DNA of 64,000 nucleotides from Nocardiopsis sp. CC223A. Its GTDB lineage: Bacteria; Actinomycetota; Actinomycetes; Streptosporangiales; Streptosporangiaceae. A program made the translations under genes and the position numbers. The notes beneath the pieces are model-generated. The model saw only the letters and a program-made list of their open reading frames with translations. It had not been told where the DNA came from and made no database searches. Where the stretch lies: positions 1 through 64,000 of the forward strand of contig NZ_JASFDV010000001.1 of the NCBI RefSeq assembly GCF_030766825.1, read 5' to 3'. Below, piece by piece: positions 9,131-17,246 of the stretch (position 1 is its first letter; the number at the start of each line of letters is the position of its first letter).

Positions 9131-9344
9131 GATGGTGCCCCGCCGGGTGGTGTGACTCTTCCGGCCCCGTTCCCACGGATACGCGCGTCGGCGGCGCCGA
9201 CCGGATCGGTGCGCCCCCGCCTTCGGCGACGCTCCGGGTCACCGTGCCGACAGGGCGCGATGACCGTCCGGCACCGGCCGACCATCGCGGCGACCCGCAA
9301 GGACGCACCCGCGCGAAAGCCACACCGCTCCAGGGGACATGACC
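9131..9344 (+). mobile_element. MITE-like non-autonomous element, copy 1 (214 bp)
   Basis: The element is flanked by the 8-bp direct repeat CCGTACCC (9123-9130 and 9345-9352). Its ends are imperfect inverted repeats: left GTGCCCCGCCGGGTGGTGTG, right (reverse strand) ATGTCCCCTGGAGCGGTGTG. It is homologous along its length, best in the outer 70-90 bp, to the inverse-orientation copy at 58171-58388. It contains no transposase. The insertion lies 16 bp after the epimerase stop codon. Target duplication length fits IS256-like transposases among others, but no full-length parent is in this window. Confidence 0.85.
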
Positions 9345-9352
9345 CCGTACCC

Positions 9353-9587
9353 CGCGTCCCGTCGTCCCGCCCCCTCGCATCGCGCCGGGGCCTGCCCGCC
9401 TCCGGTCGGCGGCCGCCCCGGTCGGCGCCCCGTCACCGTGGCCGGGTTTCGGTCGCACGCGGGTGTTTCGGTCCGGCGGCGGTTTCCGAGGTTTCCCCGA
9501 TTCGTCTCCGAGAGGCCCCTGAGCCTTCTCCGGATCTTCCACGGGCCCTCCGCCGGGCCCCGCCGCCCTACGCGTCCCAGAGGCCGC
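9353..9587. other. Intergenic region, no gene recognised
   Basis: About 235 bp of GC-rich sequence between the mobile element and the end of the HAD gene. Nothing recognisable beyond short C/G palindromes, for example GGGCCCTCCGCCGGGCCC near 9541, which may serve as a terminator for the convergent genes. Confidence 0.5.
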
Positions 9588-10388
9588 TCAGGCCCCCGGG
9601 ACGGCTCTGCGCTGGCGGGCGGCGCGGATGGCGACGGCGCCCACCGCGGCGCCCACCGCCGCCGCGGGGACGGCCACCTTCAGCGCCCGGCGGTGCGTGC
9701 GGAAGTCGTGCACCGGCCACCCGTGGGTGCGCGCGTACCGGCGCAGGTCCCCGTCCGGGTTGACCGCGTTCGGGTCGCCCACCAGCGACAGCAGCGGCAG
9801 GTCGTTGGAGGAGTCGCTGTAGGCCGAGCAGTTCGCCAGGTCCCAGCCGTGCTTGACGGCCAGCTCCCGCACCGCCACCGCCTTGGCCGGGCCGTGCAGC
9901 AGGTCCCCGTTGAGCCGCCCGGTGTACACCCCGTCCACGCTCTCCGCCTCCGTGCCCAGCGCCCCGGTCAGCCCGAGCCGGCGGCGGATGATCTGGGCCA
10001 GCTCCACCGGGGTCGCCGTGACCAGCCACACCGGCTGCCCGGCGCTCAGGTGCCGCTGCACCAGGGCGCGGGTGCCCTCCCAGATGCGGTCGGCCATGGT
10101 CTCGTCGTAGATCTCCTCGCACAGGCCCACGAGGTCGTCGACGTCGTGTCCGGCGACGAACGCCAGCGCCGCCTCCCGGGCGGCGTTGATGTGGTCCGGC
10201 TGCTCGCTGCCGGTCACCCGGAACACGGTCTGGCCCCACGCGAAGCGCAGGAGGTCGCGGGTGGTGAACAGATCCCGCGCGGCCAGGCCGCGGGCGAAGT
10301 GGTAGATCGACGCTCCCCGCATCAGGGTGTTGTCCACATCGAAGAAGGCGGCCCCCGCCGGAGTCGGGGACACGACGTCGTGTGACAC
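9588..10388 (-). CDS. HAD-superfamily (subfamily IB) phosphatase, SerB/RsbU-like class
   Basis: A 266-residue HAD-IB hydrolase. Motif I is FFDVDNTLMRGAS (nucleophile and acid aspartates), motif II is the VWLVTATPVELAQ threonine, and motif III/IV is the lysine then CSAYSDSSNDLPLLSLVGDP acidic cluster. Such enzymes dephosphorylate small molecules (phosphoserine-like or lysophosphatidate-like); the true substrate is unknown. The C-terminus has a hydrophobic helix (VAVPAAAVGAAVGAVAI) that may be a membrane anchor. I chose GTG 10388 because CCAGGAGAGAACC is an excellent ribosome site just before it; a longer reading from 10424 lacks one. Confidence 0.88.
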   Translation of the reverse strand: MSHDVVSPTPAGAAFFDVDNTLMRGASIYHFARGLAARDLFTTRDLLRFAWGQTVFRVTGSEQPDHINAAREAALAFVAGHDVDDLVGLCEEIYDETMADRIWEGTRALVQRHLSAGQPVWLVTATPVELAQIIRRRLGLTGALGTEAESVDGVYTGRLNGDLLHGPAKAVAVRELAVKHGWDLANCSAYSDSSNDLPLLSLVGDPNAVNPDGDLRRYARTHGWPVHDFRTHRRALKVAVPAAAVGAAVGAVAIRAARQRRAVPGA

Positions 10389-10636
10389 GGTTCTCTCCTG
10401 GCTCGGGTGGGGAGTCGGCGGCACCGTCCTCGACGGCCTGCTCCCCGTATGAATGCGAGCCTACGACCCCCGGTGGGCAGGACGGAGCCTCTGGGACACG
10501 GCGGTAATTCGCGTGATGAAGGTCACAGTAGGGAAAGCGGTTTTGCCCGTCATTCTGCGGGATCTTCCCTGAAAAGGTCCTCCCGTACCGGTAAGGAGTG
10601 CACACCCACCCGTTCACGTGCATCATCATTGTCGGG

Positions 10637-11785
10637 ATGGTGATCGTAGGACTCGCATTCATGAGCGCGTTGGTGGGCTGGAGTGCCACCGCCGCGCTCG
10701 CCGCCTACGCCCAGCGGCGCCCCGGAGTGACCGTCATCGCGTGGCTCGTCGCGTCCCTGGGGATGACCGTGGGCCTGAGCGCGGCCGTGGTCGGCGTGCT
10801 GTTCGACTTCAACAACGCGACCTTCCGCCTGCTCCACATCGGTATCAGCCTGCTGGGCCCCCTCTACATGGCCTGGGGCGCCCTGGAGTACGGCGTCCGC
10901 TCCGCACAGGGGCGCTTCGCCTCGCGCCTGGTCCTGACCGCCTTCACCATCGTCCCCCTCGTGATCCTGAGCATGGACCGCATCAGCGGCCGGTTCGGTG
11001 ACACCTTCCCGGCGCTGGGCGATCACTACGACCTCATCCCGCGTTCACTCGTCAACGTCGCACAGGTCGTCGTCGCGGTCCTCCTCATCACGGCCCTCAT
11101 CGCCGTCGCCCGCCGCCCCGCAGGCCGCAACCTCCACCTGGGGATCCTCGGCCTGGTCTCACTGGCGGCGCTCCTGTCGGTCCTGGTGGGCCGGCTGGGC
11201 CTGGGCTTCGCGGGGCCGCTGCTCATGCTCGGCGCGGTCGCCGCGCTCTGGGGCGCCGCCGCGCTGGCGGCGCGCCCGCGGCGCGACCCCTACGACGAGG
11301 ACGACGACTACTACGACGACGATTACTACGACGACGCCGACGGGGATCCCGAAGACGAACTCCTGGAGGAGCCCGTGCGCCGTAAGCGTCGCCACGCCGA
11401 CCCGTACGACGACTACTACGACGGCCCGCCGGTGCGCCAGGCGCCGCCCGCCAAGCTGCGCGGCGTCATCACCATCTACACCCTCGCCGACGGGCAGGGC
11501 GCCGGCTTCGACCGGATCGTCGACGCCGTCGTCGGCGAGGTCTCCGCGCGTGAGCCCGACACCCTGCTGTTCGCCTGCCACACGGTGCCCAGCGCGCCGT
11601 TGCAGCGCATCGTCTACGCGATCTACCGCGACGACCTGGCCAAGGAGGAGCACGAGCAGCAGCCGCACGTGATCGAGTTCGGCCGCCGTGCGGGCGCCCA
11701 CGTGGTCGCCACGAACGTGATCGAGCTCGCCCTCTCCGGCGCGGCCGCCAGCGACGGCCTGGCCGCCCTGCTGATGCCGCGCTGA
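10637..11785 (+). CDS. Seven-TM membrane protein fused to an acidic linker and an ABM-like C-terminal domain
   Basis: The N-terminal ~220 residues form about seven hydrophobic helices. A highly acidic tyrosine-rich linker (DEDDDYYDDDYYDDADGD) follows, then a basic RRKRRH patch and a second DDYYDG run. The last ~115 residues (from KLRGVITIYTLADGQGAGFD to IELALSGAAASDGLAALL) resemble antibiotic-biosynthesis-monooxygenase (ABM) ferredoxin-like folds, with TLLFACHTVPSAPLQRIVYAIYRDD in the usual place. The fusion suggests a cytosolic domain tethered to the membrane. Function unknown. Start uncertain: 10637 (ATG) is used, but the frame is open from GTG 10598 and ATG 10661 has a weak upstream GGA. 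Confidence 0.72.
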   Translation: MVIVGLAFMSALVGWSATAALAAYAQRRPGVTVIAWLVASLGMTVGLSAAVVGVLFDFNNATFRLLHIGISLLGPLYMAWGALEYGVRSAQGRFASRLVLTAFTIVPLVILSMDRISGRFGDTFPALGDHYDLIPRSLVNVAQVVVAVLLITALIAVARRPAGRNLHLGILGLVSLAALLSVLVGRLGLGFAGPLLMLGAVAALWGAAALAARPRRDPYDEDDDYYDDDYYDDADGDPEDELLEEPVRRKRRHADPYDDYYDGPPVRQAPPAKLRGVITIYTLADGQGAGFDRIVDAVVGEVSAREPDTLLFACHTVPSAPLQRIVYAIYRDDLAKEEHEQQPHVIEFGRRAGAHVVATNVIELALSGAAASDGLAALLMPR

Positions 11786-11983
11786 CCTCGGATATTTCAG
11801 AGGAACCCGCCCCGGACGAGAACCATTGCACTCTCCGGGGCGTCCAACGGTCGGTGAAGTAACCTTCCCTACAGGTTCCCCATGAACGGTGTCCCCCGGG
11901 CGCCGATGGCGTGTGACGATGACCGGCCGGTGCCACGGGCCGAGAGCCGCGCCGGAGCGAAAGAAAGTGTGCTGGGATTCCAG

Positions 11984-12682
11984 ATGCGTAAGTTTCTTGT
12001 CGTCCTCCTCATCCTCCTGGTGGGCCTCGTCGTGGGCGCCGACATCGGAGGGCGCTCGCTGGCGCAGAACATGATCGCGGGCCAGGTGCGGGAGCAGTTC
12101 CAGATGGAGCAGGAGCCCACGGTCCGGATCGAGGGCTGGGCCTTCCTGCCGCAGGCCTTCGGCGGCACCTACGAGGAGATCGTCATCTCCGCCCCCTCCG
12201 CCACGTTCGGCGAGTACCCGGTGGAGCAGATCGAGGTCCACGCCATGGACGTCGACGCCCCGCTGTCGGAGCTCCTGTCGGACCCTCAGGTGACGGCCGG
12301 CCGGATCGACGGCTCGGCGGTCCTGCCCTACTCGATCCTCAACCCCTTCCTGCCCGAGGGCATCACGGTCTCCACCGAGGGCGGCAGGCCCTACGCCAGC
12401 GGCGAGCTGGCCGTGGTCGACCTGGGCATCAGTGTTCCGGTGTCCGCCGCCCTGGACATCTCCGTCCAGGACGGGGTCGTCTCGGCCACCCCCACCGACA
12501 TCCAGGTGGAGGGCGCCCCCACCGACATCAGCGGGCTGGTCTCCGGCATGATGACCGTGTCCTTCCCGGTGCCGCAGATGCCCTTCGGGATGACCGTCAC
12601 CGACGCCGAGGCCGTCTCCGGCGGCCTGCGGGTCGACGGCACCGCCGAGAACGTTCCGCTGATGGGCGCCGAGGCCGCCTGA
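11984..12682 (+). CDS. DUF2993 (LmeA-family) secreted or membrane-anchored protein
   Basis: A 232-residue protein with an N-terminal signal or anchor helix (MRKFLVVLLILLVGLVVGAD) followed by the DUF2993 fold: GQVREQFQMEQEPTVRIEGW, FLPQAFGGTYEEIVISAP, and later repeats of the same beta-rich pattern. Family members such as mycobacterial LmeA bind phospholipids at the cell envelope and affect lipomannan/mannan maturation. ATG 11984 fits the signal peptide; GTG 11969 is an alternative. Its stop overlaps the start of the thioredoxin-like gene (TGATG), so the two are co-translated. Confidence 0.85.
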   Translation: MRKFLVVLLILLVGLVVGADIGGRSLAQNMIAGQVREQFQMEQEPTVRIEGWAFLPQAFGGTYEEIVISAPSATFGEYPVEQIEVHAMDVDAPLSELLSDPQVTAGRIDGSAVLPYSILNPFLPEGITVSTEGGRPYASGELAVVDLGISVPVSAALDISVQDGVVSATPTDIQVEGAPTDISGLVSGMMTVSFPVPQMPFGMTVTDAEAVSGGLRVDGTAENVPLMGAEAA

Positions 12683-13191
12683 TGGACCCCGTCGGCCCGA
12701 CCGTCCTCGCCGCCACCCTGGCCACGGCCACCGTGCTGGGGCTGCTGTGGCGGCGGGGACAGGGGCGCTTCCGTGAGCAGGGGCGGCCCGCCGCCCCCGC
12801 CGCGGCGGCGGCCACCGCGGCGGCCGCGGACACCGGTACGGCAGGGAAGGGAGCGGCCATGGCGGCCGACACCGACGGTTCCACCGTCCTGGGCGCCCGG
12901 GACATCGGCGCCGGACTGGGGGAGCGGGCCACGCTCGTGCAGTTCTCCAGCGCCTTCTGCCAGCCCTGCCGGGCCACCCGCCGCGTTCTGGAGGAGGTCT
13001 CCGGGATGGTCGAGGGCGTCGCGCACGTCGAGATCGACGCCGAGGCCCACCTGGACCTGGTGCGCCGGCTGAACATCATGCGCACCCCGACCGTCCTGGT
13101 CCTGGACGGGCGGGGCGCCGTGGTGCGCCGCGCGAGCGGCCAGCCCCGCAAGGCCGATGTGATCGCCGCCATCGGCGCGGCGGTCGCCTGA
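12682..13191 (+). CDS. Membrane-anchored thioredoxin-family protein
   Basis: A 169-residue protein with an N-terminal hydrophobic helix (VGPTVLAATLATATVLGLLW), an Ala/Pro-rich spacer to about residue 60, and a thioredoxin domain with active site C93-Q-P-C96 in FSSAFCQPCRATRR and the cis-proline loop RTPTVLVLDGRG. The CQPC dipeptide differs from the classical CGPC. The start ATG overlaps the preceding DUF2993 stop. The following genes are a Cys-rich leader peptide and a DUF4395/sulfurtransferase set, so this region is concerned with thiol and sulfur chemistry. Confidence 0.88.
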   Translation: MDPVGPTVLAATLATATVLGLLWRRGQGRFREQGRPAAPAAAAATAAAADTGTAGKGAAMAADTDGSTVLGARDIGAGLGERATLVQFSSAFCQPCRATRRVLEEVSGMVEGVAHVEIDAEAHLDLVRRLNIMRTPTVLVLDGRGAVVRRASGQPRKADVIAAIGAAVA

Positions 13192-13371
13192 CCCCGGAGA
13201 TGGAACCCTCCGACCCTATTCCCGACTGGATGACCAGGGAATACGCCGGTTCCGGTGCGTGCGGCGGTTTCCCGGGCGGGGGCCGCACCCGTTCCCACCG
13301 GCCCGAATGCACCCCTGTGTGATCCAGGCCACCCGTGACAAACACGTTAAGGGGCCTGTAGCGTCAAGGAC

Positions 13372-13458
13372 GTGACTTCCTTGACGAGCGCGTATCTCAC
13401 GAAGCGACGGGCGGTGGACTTCTGCCGCGTCGCCGCCGCGCTCTGTCCGTGTCCCTAG
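13372..13458 (+). CDS. Cysteine-rich leader peptide (Ms5788A-like), 28 aa
   Basis: A short frame starting GTG 13372 and ending TAG. Its C-terminal part reads LTKRRAVDFCRVAAALCPCP, with three cysteines at or near the end. This closely matches the mycobacterial Ms5788A-type Cys-rich leader, which precedes a thiosulfate sulfurtransferase operon and couples cysteine supply to expression by ribosome-dependent attenuation. Here the same genes follow: DUF4395 at 13537, SseA at 14045 and DUF1416 at 14887. The start lies close to a possible transcription start (GTAGCGT about 12 nt upstream), consistent with a leaderless leader ORF. Confidence 0.82.
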   Translation: MTSLTSAYLTKRRAVDFCRVAAALCPCP

Positions 13459-13536
13459 GGCGCTCGGGCCGTACCGCGGCCCCCCGCCCCCTCGCGCGAC
13501 CGACCCTCCTTCTCGTGCACGCAGGGACCATCAGTC

Positions 13537-13959
13537 ATGCAGGTCGATCCTCGCGGACAGCGCTTCGCCGCCGCCCTGACCGTCCTCGTCCTGGCCGCCG
13601 CCCTCGCCCTCGCCCAACCCTGGATCCTCGGATTCCAGGCCGCGGTGTTCGCGACCGGCGTCCTGGCGGGGGTCCGCAACTCGCCCTACGCCCTGTTGTT
13701 CTCCGCCGTCGTACGGCCCCGGCTCGGACCGCCCTCTGAGACGGAGGACGCCCGGCCGCCCCGGTTCGCGCAAGGGGTGGGACTCGCCTTCGCCGCCCTC
13801 GGACTCATCGGATACCTGGTGGGCCCCGAATGGCTCGGCGTGGCCGCGACCGCCCTCGCCCTCACCGCCGCCTTCCTCAACGCAGCCTTCGGCTTCTGCG
13901 CCGGATGCGAGATGTACCTCCTCGGCCGCCGCCTCGCGGTGGCGGGGAAGTCGGCCTGA
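13537..13959 (+). CDS. DUF4395 membrane protein of the sulfur operon
   Basis: A 140-residue protein with about four hydrophobic segments and the family signature MQVDPRGQRFAAALTVLVLA, then a C-terminal FGFCAGCEMYLL. The paired cysteines in FCAGCE are the family hallmark and could handle thiol or persulfide redox. DUF4395 proteins sit next to thioredoxin/thiosulfate sulfurtransferase genes in actinomycetes, as here. Exact role unknown. It is the first full-size gene downstream of the Cys-rich leader peptide. Confidence 0.88.
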   Translation: MQVDPRGQRFAAALTVLVLAAALALAQPWILGFQAAVFATGVLAGVRNSPYALLFSAVVRPRLGPPSETEDARPPRFAQGVGLAFAALGLIGYLVGPEWLGVAATALALTAAFLNAAFGFCAGCEMYLLGRRLAVAGKSA

Positions 13960-14044
13960 AATCCCCCGCCCCCGGACTCCGCGATCCGGCGGGCACAGCA
14001 CACGCGACACCGCACGCAGCAGAAAAACAATCAGGAGGTTCCCC

Positions 14045-14890
14045 ATGAGCCGCTCCGACGTCCTTGTGGACGCCGACTGGGTGGAGGCTCACCTGGACGA
14101 CGACAACGTCGTTCTCGTGGAGGTCGACGAGGACACGTCCGCCTACGACAAGGGACACATCCCCGGCGCCGTCAAGATCGACTGGAAGACGGACCTCCAG
14201 GACCCGGTCCGCCGCGACTTCGTGGACAAGACCGGGTTCGAGAAGCTGTTGTCCGCCAAGGGCATCGGCAACGACGACCTCGTCGTCCTCTACGGCGGCA
14301 ACAACAACTGGTTCGCGGCCTACGCGTACTGGTACTTCAAGCTCTACGGCCACGAGGGCGTCCGCCTGCTCGACGGCGGCCGCAAGAAGTGGGAGCTGGA
14401 CTCCCGCGAGCTCGTCGAGGAGGTCCCCGAGCGGGCCGCCACCGAGTACCGGGCCCAGGACCAGGACCTGGCCATCCGCGCGTTCCGCGACGAGGTCGTC
14501 GAGGCCATCGGTACCAAGGACCTCGTGGACGTGCGCTCGCCCGACGAGTTCGTCGGCAAGCTGCTCGCCCCCGCGCACCTGCCGCAGGAGGCCTCGCAGC
14601 GCCCGGGCCACATCCCGACCGCGCGCAACATCCCGTGGGCCAAGACGGCCAACGAGGACGGCACCTTCAAGACCGCCGAGGAGCTCCGCGAGCTCTACAC
14701 CCAGGCCGGTGTCGACCTGGAGAAGGACATCATCGCCTACTGCCGGATCGGCGAGCGCTCCTCGCACACGTGGTTCGCGCTGCACGAGATCGTCGGCCTG
14801 GAGAACGTCAAGAACTACGACGGCTCGTGGACCGAGTACGGCTCCCTGGTGGGCGTGCCGATCGAGCTGGGAGAGGCGGAGGCCAAGTGA
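14045..14890 (+). CDS. sseA: Thiosulfate sulfurtransferase (rhodanese), two-domain
   Basis: A 281-residue two-domain rhodanese. The N-terminal domain is inactive (no Cys in the loop near GGNNNWFAAYAYW); the C-terminal domain has DVRSPDEF and the persulfide-carrying C233 in AYCRIGERSSHTWF, the CRxGxR loop of thiosulfate sulfurtransferases of the actinobacterial SseA/CysA type. It transfers sulfane sulfur from thiosulfate to acceptors. An AGGAGG ribosome site sits 8 nt before ATG 14045. The stop overlaps the GTG of the DUF1416 gene (GTGA). Confidence 0.95.
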   Translation: MSRSDVLVDADWVEAHLDDDNVVLVEVDEDTSAYDKGHIPGAVKIDWKTDLQDPVRRDFVDKTGFEKLLSAKGIGNDDLVVLYGGNNNWFAAYAYWYFKLYGHEGVRLLDGGRKKWELDSRELVEEVPERAATEYRAQDQDLAIRAFRDEVVEAIGTKDLVDVRSPDEFVGKLLAPAHLPQEASQRPGHIPTARNIPWAKTANEDGTFKTAEELRELYTQAGVDLEKDIIAYCRIGERSSHTWFALHEIVGLENVKNYDGSWTEYGSLVGVPIELGEAEAK

Positions 14891-15192
14891 GCGACAGCTG
14901 CGGAGCACCGGTCGGCGGGGTCGCCCTCGCCGACGTCGATGCCGGAAACCAGGCGGTCATCCAGGGCACGGTGACCCGGGACGGACAGCCGCTGCGCGGG
15001 GCGTACGCGCGCCTGCTCAACGCCTCCGACGACTTCGTCGGCGAGGTCGCCACCGGTGACGAGGGGACCTTCCGGTTCTTCGCCGCCGACGGCGACTGGA
15101 AGGTGCGGGTCCTGGCCTCCAAGGGCTTCACCGGCGAGTACCCGGTGACGGCCGAGGTCGGCAAGGTCATCGACCTCCAGGTCCAGGCCTGA
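14887..15192 (+). CDS. DUF1416 protein, partner of SseA
   Basis: A 101-residue protein beginning [18 protein letters not shown], with a beta-sandwich-like middle (VIQGTVTRDGQPLRGAYARLL) and C-terminal DLQVQA, all typical of DUF1416. Members nearly always follow the SseA sulfurtransferase gene in actinobacteria. The fold resembles a carboxypeptidase-regulatory/transthyretin-like domain; the conserved N-terminal cysteine may take part in sulfur relay (inference). It is coupled to sseA by the GTGA overlap and ends at a strong terminator. Confidence 0.93.
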   Translation: MSDSCGAPVGGVALADVDAGNQAVIQGTVTRDGQPLRGAYARLLNASDDFVGEVATGDEGTFRFFAADGDWKVRVLASKGFTGEYPVTAEVGKVIDLQVQA

Positions 15193-15215
15193 CCGTCAGG
15201 TAGGCGCACGGCGAC

Positions 15216-15258
15216 ACGGGGCGCCGGAGGGAACGGTTCGTTCCCTCCGGCGCCCCGT
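15216..15258 (+). terminator. Strong hairpin ending the sulfur operon
   Basis: Stem ACGGGGCGCCGGAGGGAACG with its complement across a 3-nt loop, 15216-15258, just after the DUF1416 stop codon. Confidence 0.88.
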
Positions 15259-15394
15259 CGTGTTCTCCTTGTGGCATACGGCACGTTCCGTCGGTGGACG
15301 ACCGCGAAACCGCCATGCCGGGCGTTTCGTCCCATCCCCCGTAGCAGGGCAGGGGACGCGGCGACGGGGCCGCGCGGAAAAGGGGAGCCGACAG

Positions 15395-16990
15395 GTGCGT
15401 TACACAGGGGTATGGGGACTCGCGGGAGCGATGGTCCTCCTGGTCACGGGGTGTACGGGGTTCCTCCCGGAACAGGCGCCGCAGGACCCGGGCGGCACGG
15501 CCGCGATCGACTGGGAACCCTGCCACTCCGAGGACGGGGAGGGAGCGCTCCCCGAGGACGGCGACCCCGAATGGACCGCCGCCCTGGAGTGCGGCACCCT
15601 GTCGGTGCCGCTCGACCACGACGACCCCGACGGGGAGACCATCGACATCGCACTGGCCCGGGTGCCCGCCTCCGGCGGCTCCGGAGAGCGGATCGGCTCG
15701 CTGGTGCTCAACCCGGGCGGGCCCGGCGAGTCCGGGGTGGAGATGCTGGCCTACCCGCAGTTCTCCGACGGGATCCGCGACGCCTTCGACCTGGTGGCCT
15801 TCGACCCGCGCGGGGTCGGCGACAGCGGCGGGTTCGCCTGCGGGAACTGGGACGGGTTCGCCGAGGCCCAGATGCGGGTGCAGGACCCCACCGCCGTCAC
15901 CGACGCCGAACTGGAACGCCTGGCGGCGTCCGCCCGGTCCTACGCCGAGGACTGCACCGAGACCGTGGGCGCCGAGTTCCTCGCCGAGATCGGCACCGTC
16001 AACGTGGTCCGCGACCTGGACATGATCCGCGAGGCGCTGGGCGACGACGCGCTGAGCTACGTGGGCTACTCCTACGGCACCTACATCGGCGCCCTGTACG
16101 CGGAGATGTACCCCGCCTCCACCCGCGCCCTCGTCCTGGACGGCGCCGTGGAGACCGAACGGCCCAACCTGGAGGTCGCCGAGGACCAGGCCGCCGCGTT
16201 CCAGGAGACCTGGGAGCTGTTCGTCGCCGACTGCGCCGCCGCCGGGACCTGCCCGTTCAGCGGGCCCGTGGCCGCCGACACCGAGATGACACGGATCCTG
16301 GACCGGCTCGACGCCGACCCGCCCACCACCCGCGGCATGCCCGTGGACGGCCCCGCGCTGCTGGGGATGGTGGGTCTGGCGCTGTACGACGAGACCTCCT
16401 GGCCCGAGCTGGCCCGCACCCTGACCGCACTGGCCGAGGGCTCCGACGAGTCCGGCGAGCTGCTGGACGCGCTCTACGACACCACCTACGGGATCGGGGA
16501 GGAAGAGGCCGGGGAAGAAGAAGAGGACGGTACGGCCGGGGAGGCGGGGGAGCAACAGGACGTCCTGTACGCGGACGCCGAGGCCGCGCTCACCGCCGTC
16601 AACTGCGCCGACCGGGTGGACCCGACCGACGCCGAGGCGTACCGGGAGGCGGCCGAGGCGGTCGCCGCCGACACCCCGTTCTTCGGCCCGGACCTGGTGT
16701 GGGGCCAGTTGCCCTGCGCCTACTGGACCGAGACCGAGACCGCCCCGACCGGGTTCACCGCCCCCGACGCACCGCCGCTCGTGGTGGTCGGCACCGTCGG
16801 CGACCCGGCCACCCCGTACGGCTGGGCGCAGGAACTGGCCGACCAGCTGGCGACCGCGACCCTGGTCACCTACGAGGGTTCGGGCCACACGGTGTACGGC
16901 TACGGCCTGCCCTGCGTGGACGACCCGATCGACACCTACCTGCTGACCGGCCGGGCCCCCGACCCCGGTCTCAGCTGCCCCGCTTTCTAG
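15395..16990 (+). CDS. Secreted lipoprotein alpha/beta-hydrolase (TAP-like S33 peptidase family)
   Basis: A 531-residue exported hydrolase. GTG 15395 follows a good AAAGGGGAG site and begins a lipoprotein signal peptide with lipobox LVTGC (C20). The mature protein has an oxyanion strand SLVLNPGGPGESG, nucleophile S226 in VGYSYGTYIG, the acid in VVGTVGDPATPYGWA and the histidine in YEGSGHTVYG, as in the tripeptidyl aminopeptidase (SlpD/E) family. An acidic Glu/Gly-rich insert lies about residues 365-390. It probably trims peptides outside the cell; substrate unknown. Confidence 0.9.
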   Translation: MRYTGVWGLAGAMVLLVTGCTGFLPEQAPQDPGGTAAIDWEPCHSEDGEGALPEDGDPEWTAALECGTLSVPLDHDDPDGETIDIALARVPASGGSGERIGSLVLNPGGPGESGVEMLAYPQFSDGIRDAFDLVAFDPRGVGDSGGFACGNWDGFAEAQMRVQDPTAVTDAELERLAASARSYAEDCTETVGAEFLAEIGTVNVVRDLDMIREALGDDALSYVGYSYGTYIGALYAEMYPASTRALVLDGAVETERPNLEVAEDQAAAFQETWELFVADCAAAGTCPFSGPVAADTEMTRILDRLDADPPTTRGMPVDGPALLGMVGLALYDETSWPELARTLTALAEGSDESGELLDALYDTTYGIGEEEAGEEEEDGTAGEAGEQQDVLYADAEAALTAVNCADRVDPTDAEAYREAAEAVAADTPFFGPDLVWGQLPCAYWTETETAPTGFTAPDAPPLVVVGTVGDPATPYGWAQELADQLATATLVTYEGSGHTVYGYGLPCVDDPIDTYLLTGRAPDPGLSCPAF

Positions 16991-17246
16991 CCGCCGCGGG
17001 CGGCCGCCCGCCCCGGTCGGCGGGCGGCCCCGGCTCCCGCCGACGGCCGACCGGCAGGTCGGGCCGGGGCCGCCGGGATCCACCGGACGCGGCGGGGCCG
17101 TCCACAGGCGGCGGGTCAGGCGGTGACAAGGCGGCCCGGCGGTGACACCATCGTCCACAAAGCGCGAGGCCCCGACCCCGTGCGATTTCCGAGTGATCCC
17201 GACCCCGGCCGTCCCTGCGGGCGGTCGCCCAGGAGGTGTTCGGACG

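Noticed and set aside
9239..9344. A small protein encoded inside the MITE-like element (RPTIAATRKDAPARK), similar between copies
   Set aside because: The peptide similarity simply follows nucleotide homology of the element ends; no start/ribosome site is conserved and frames differ beyond the block.
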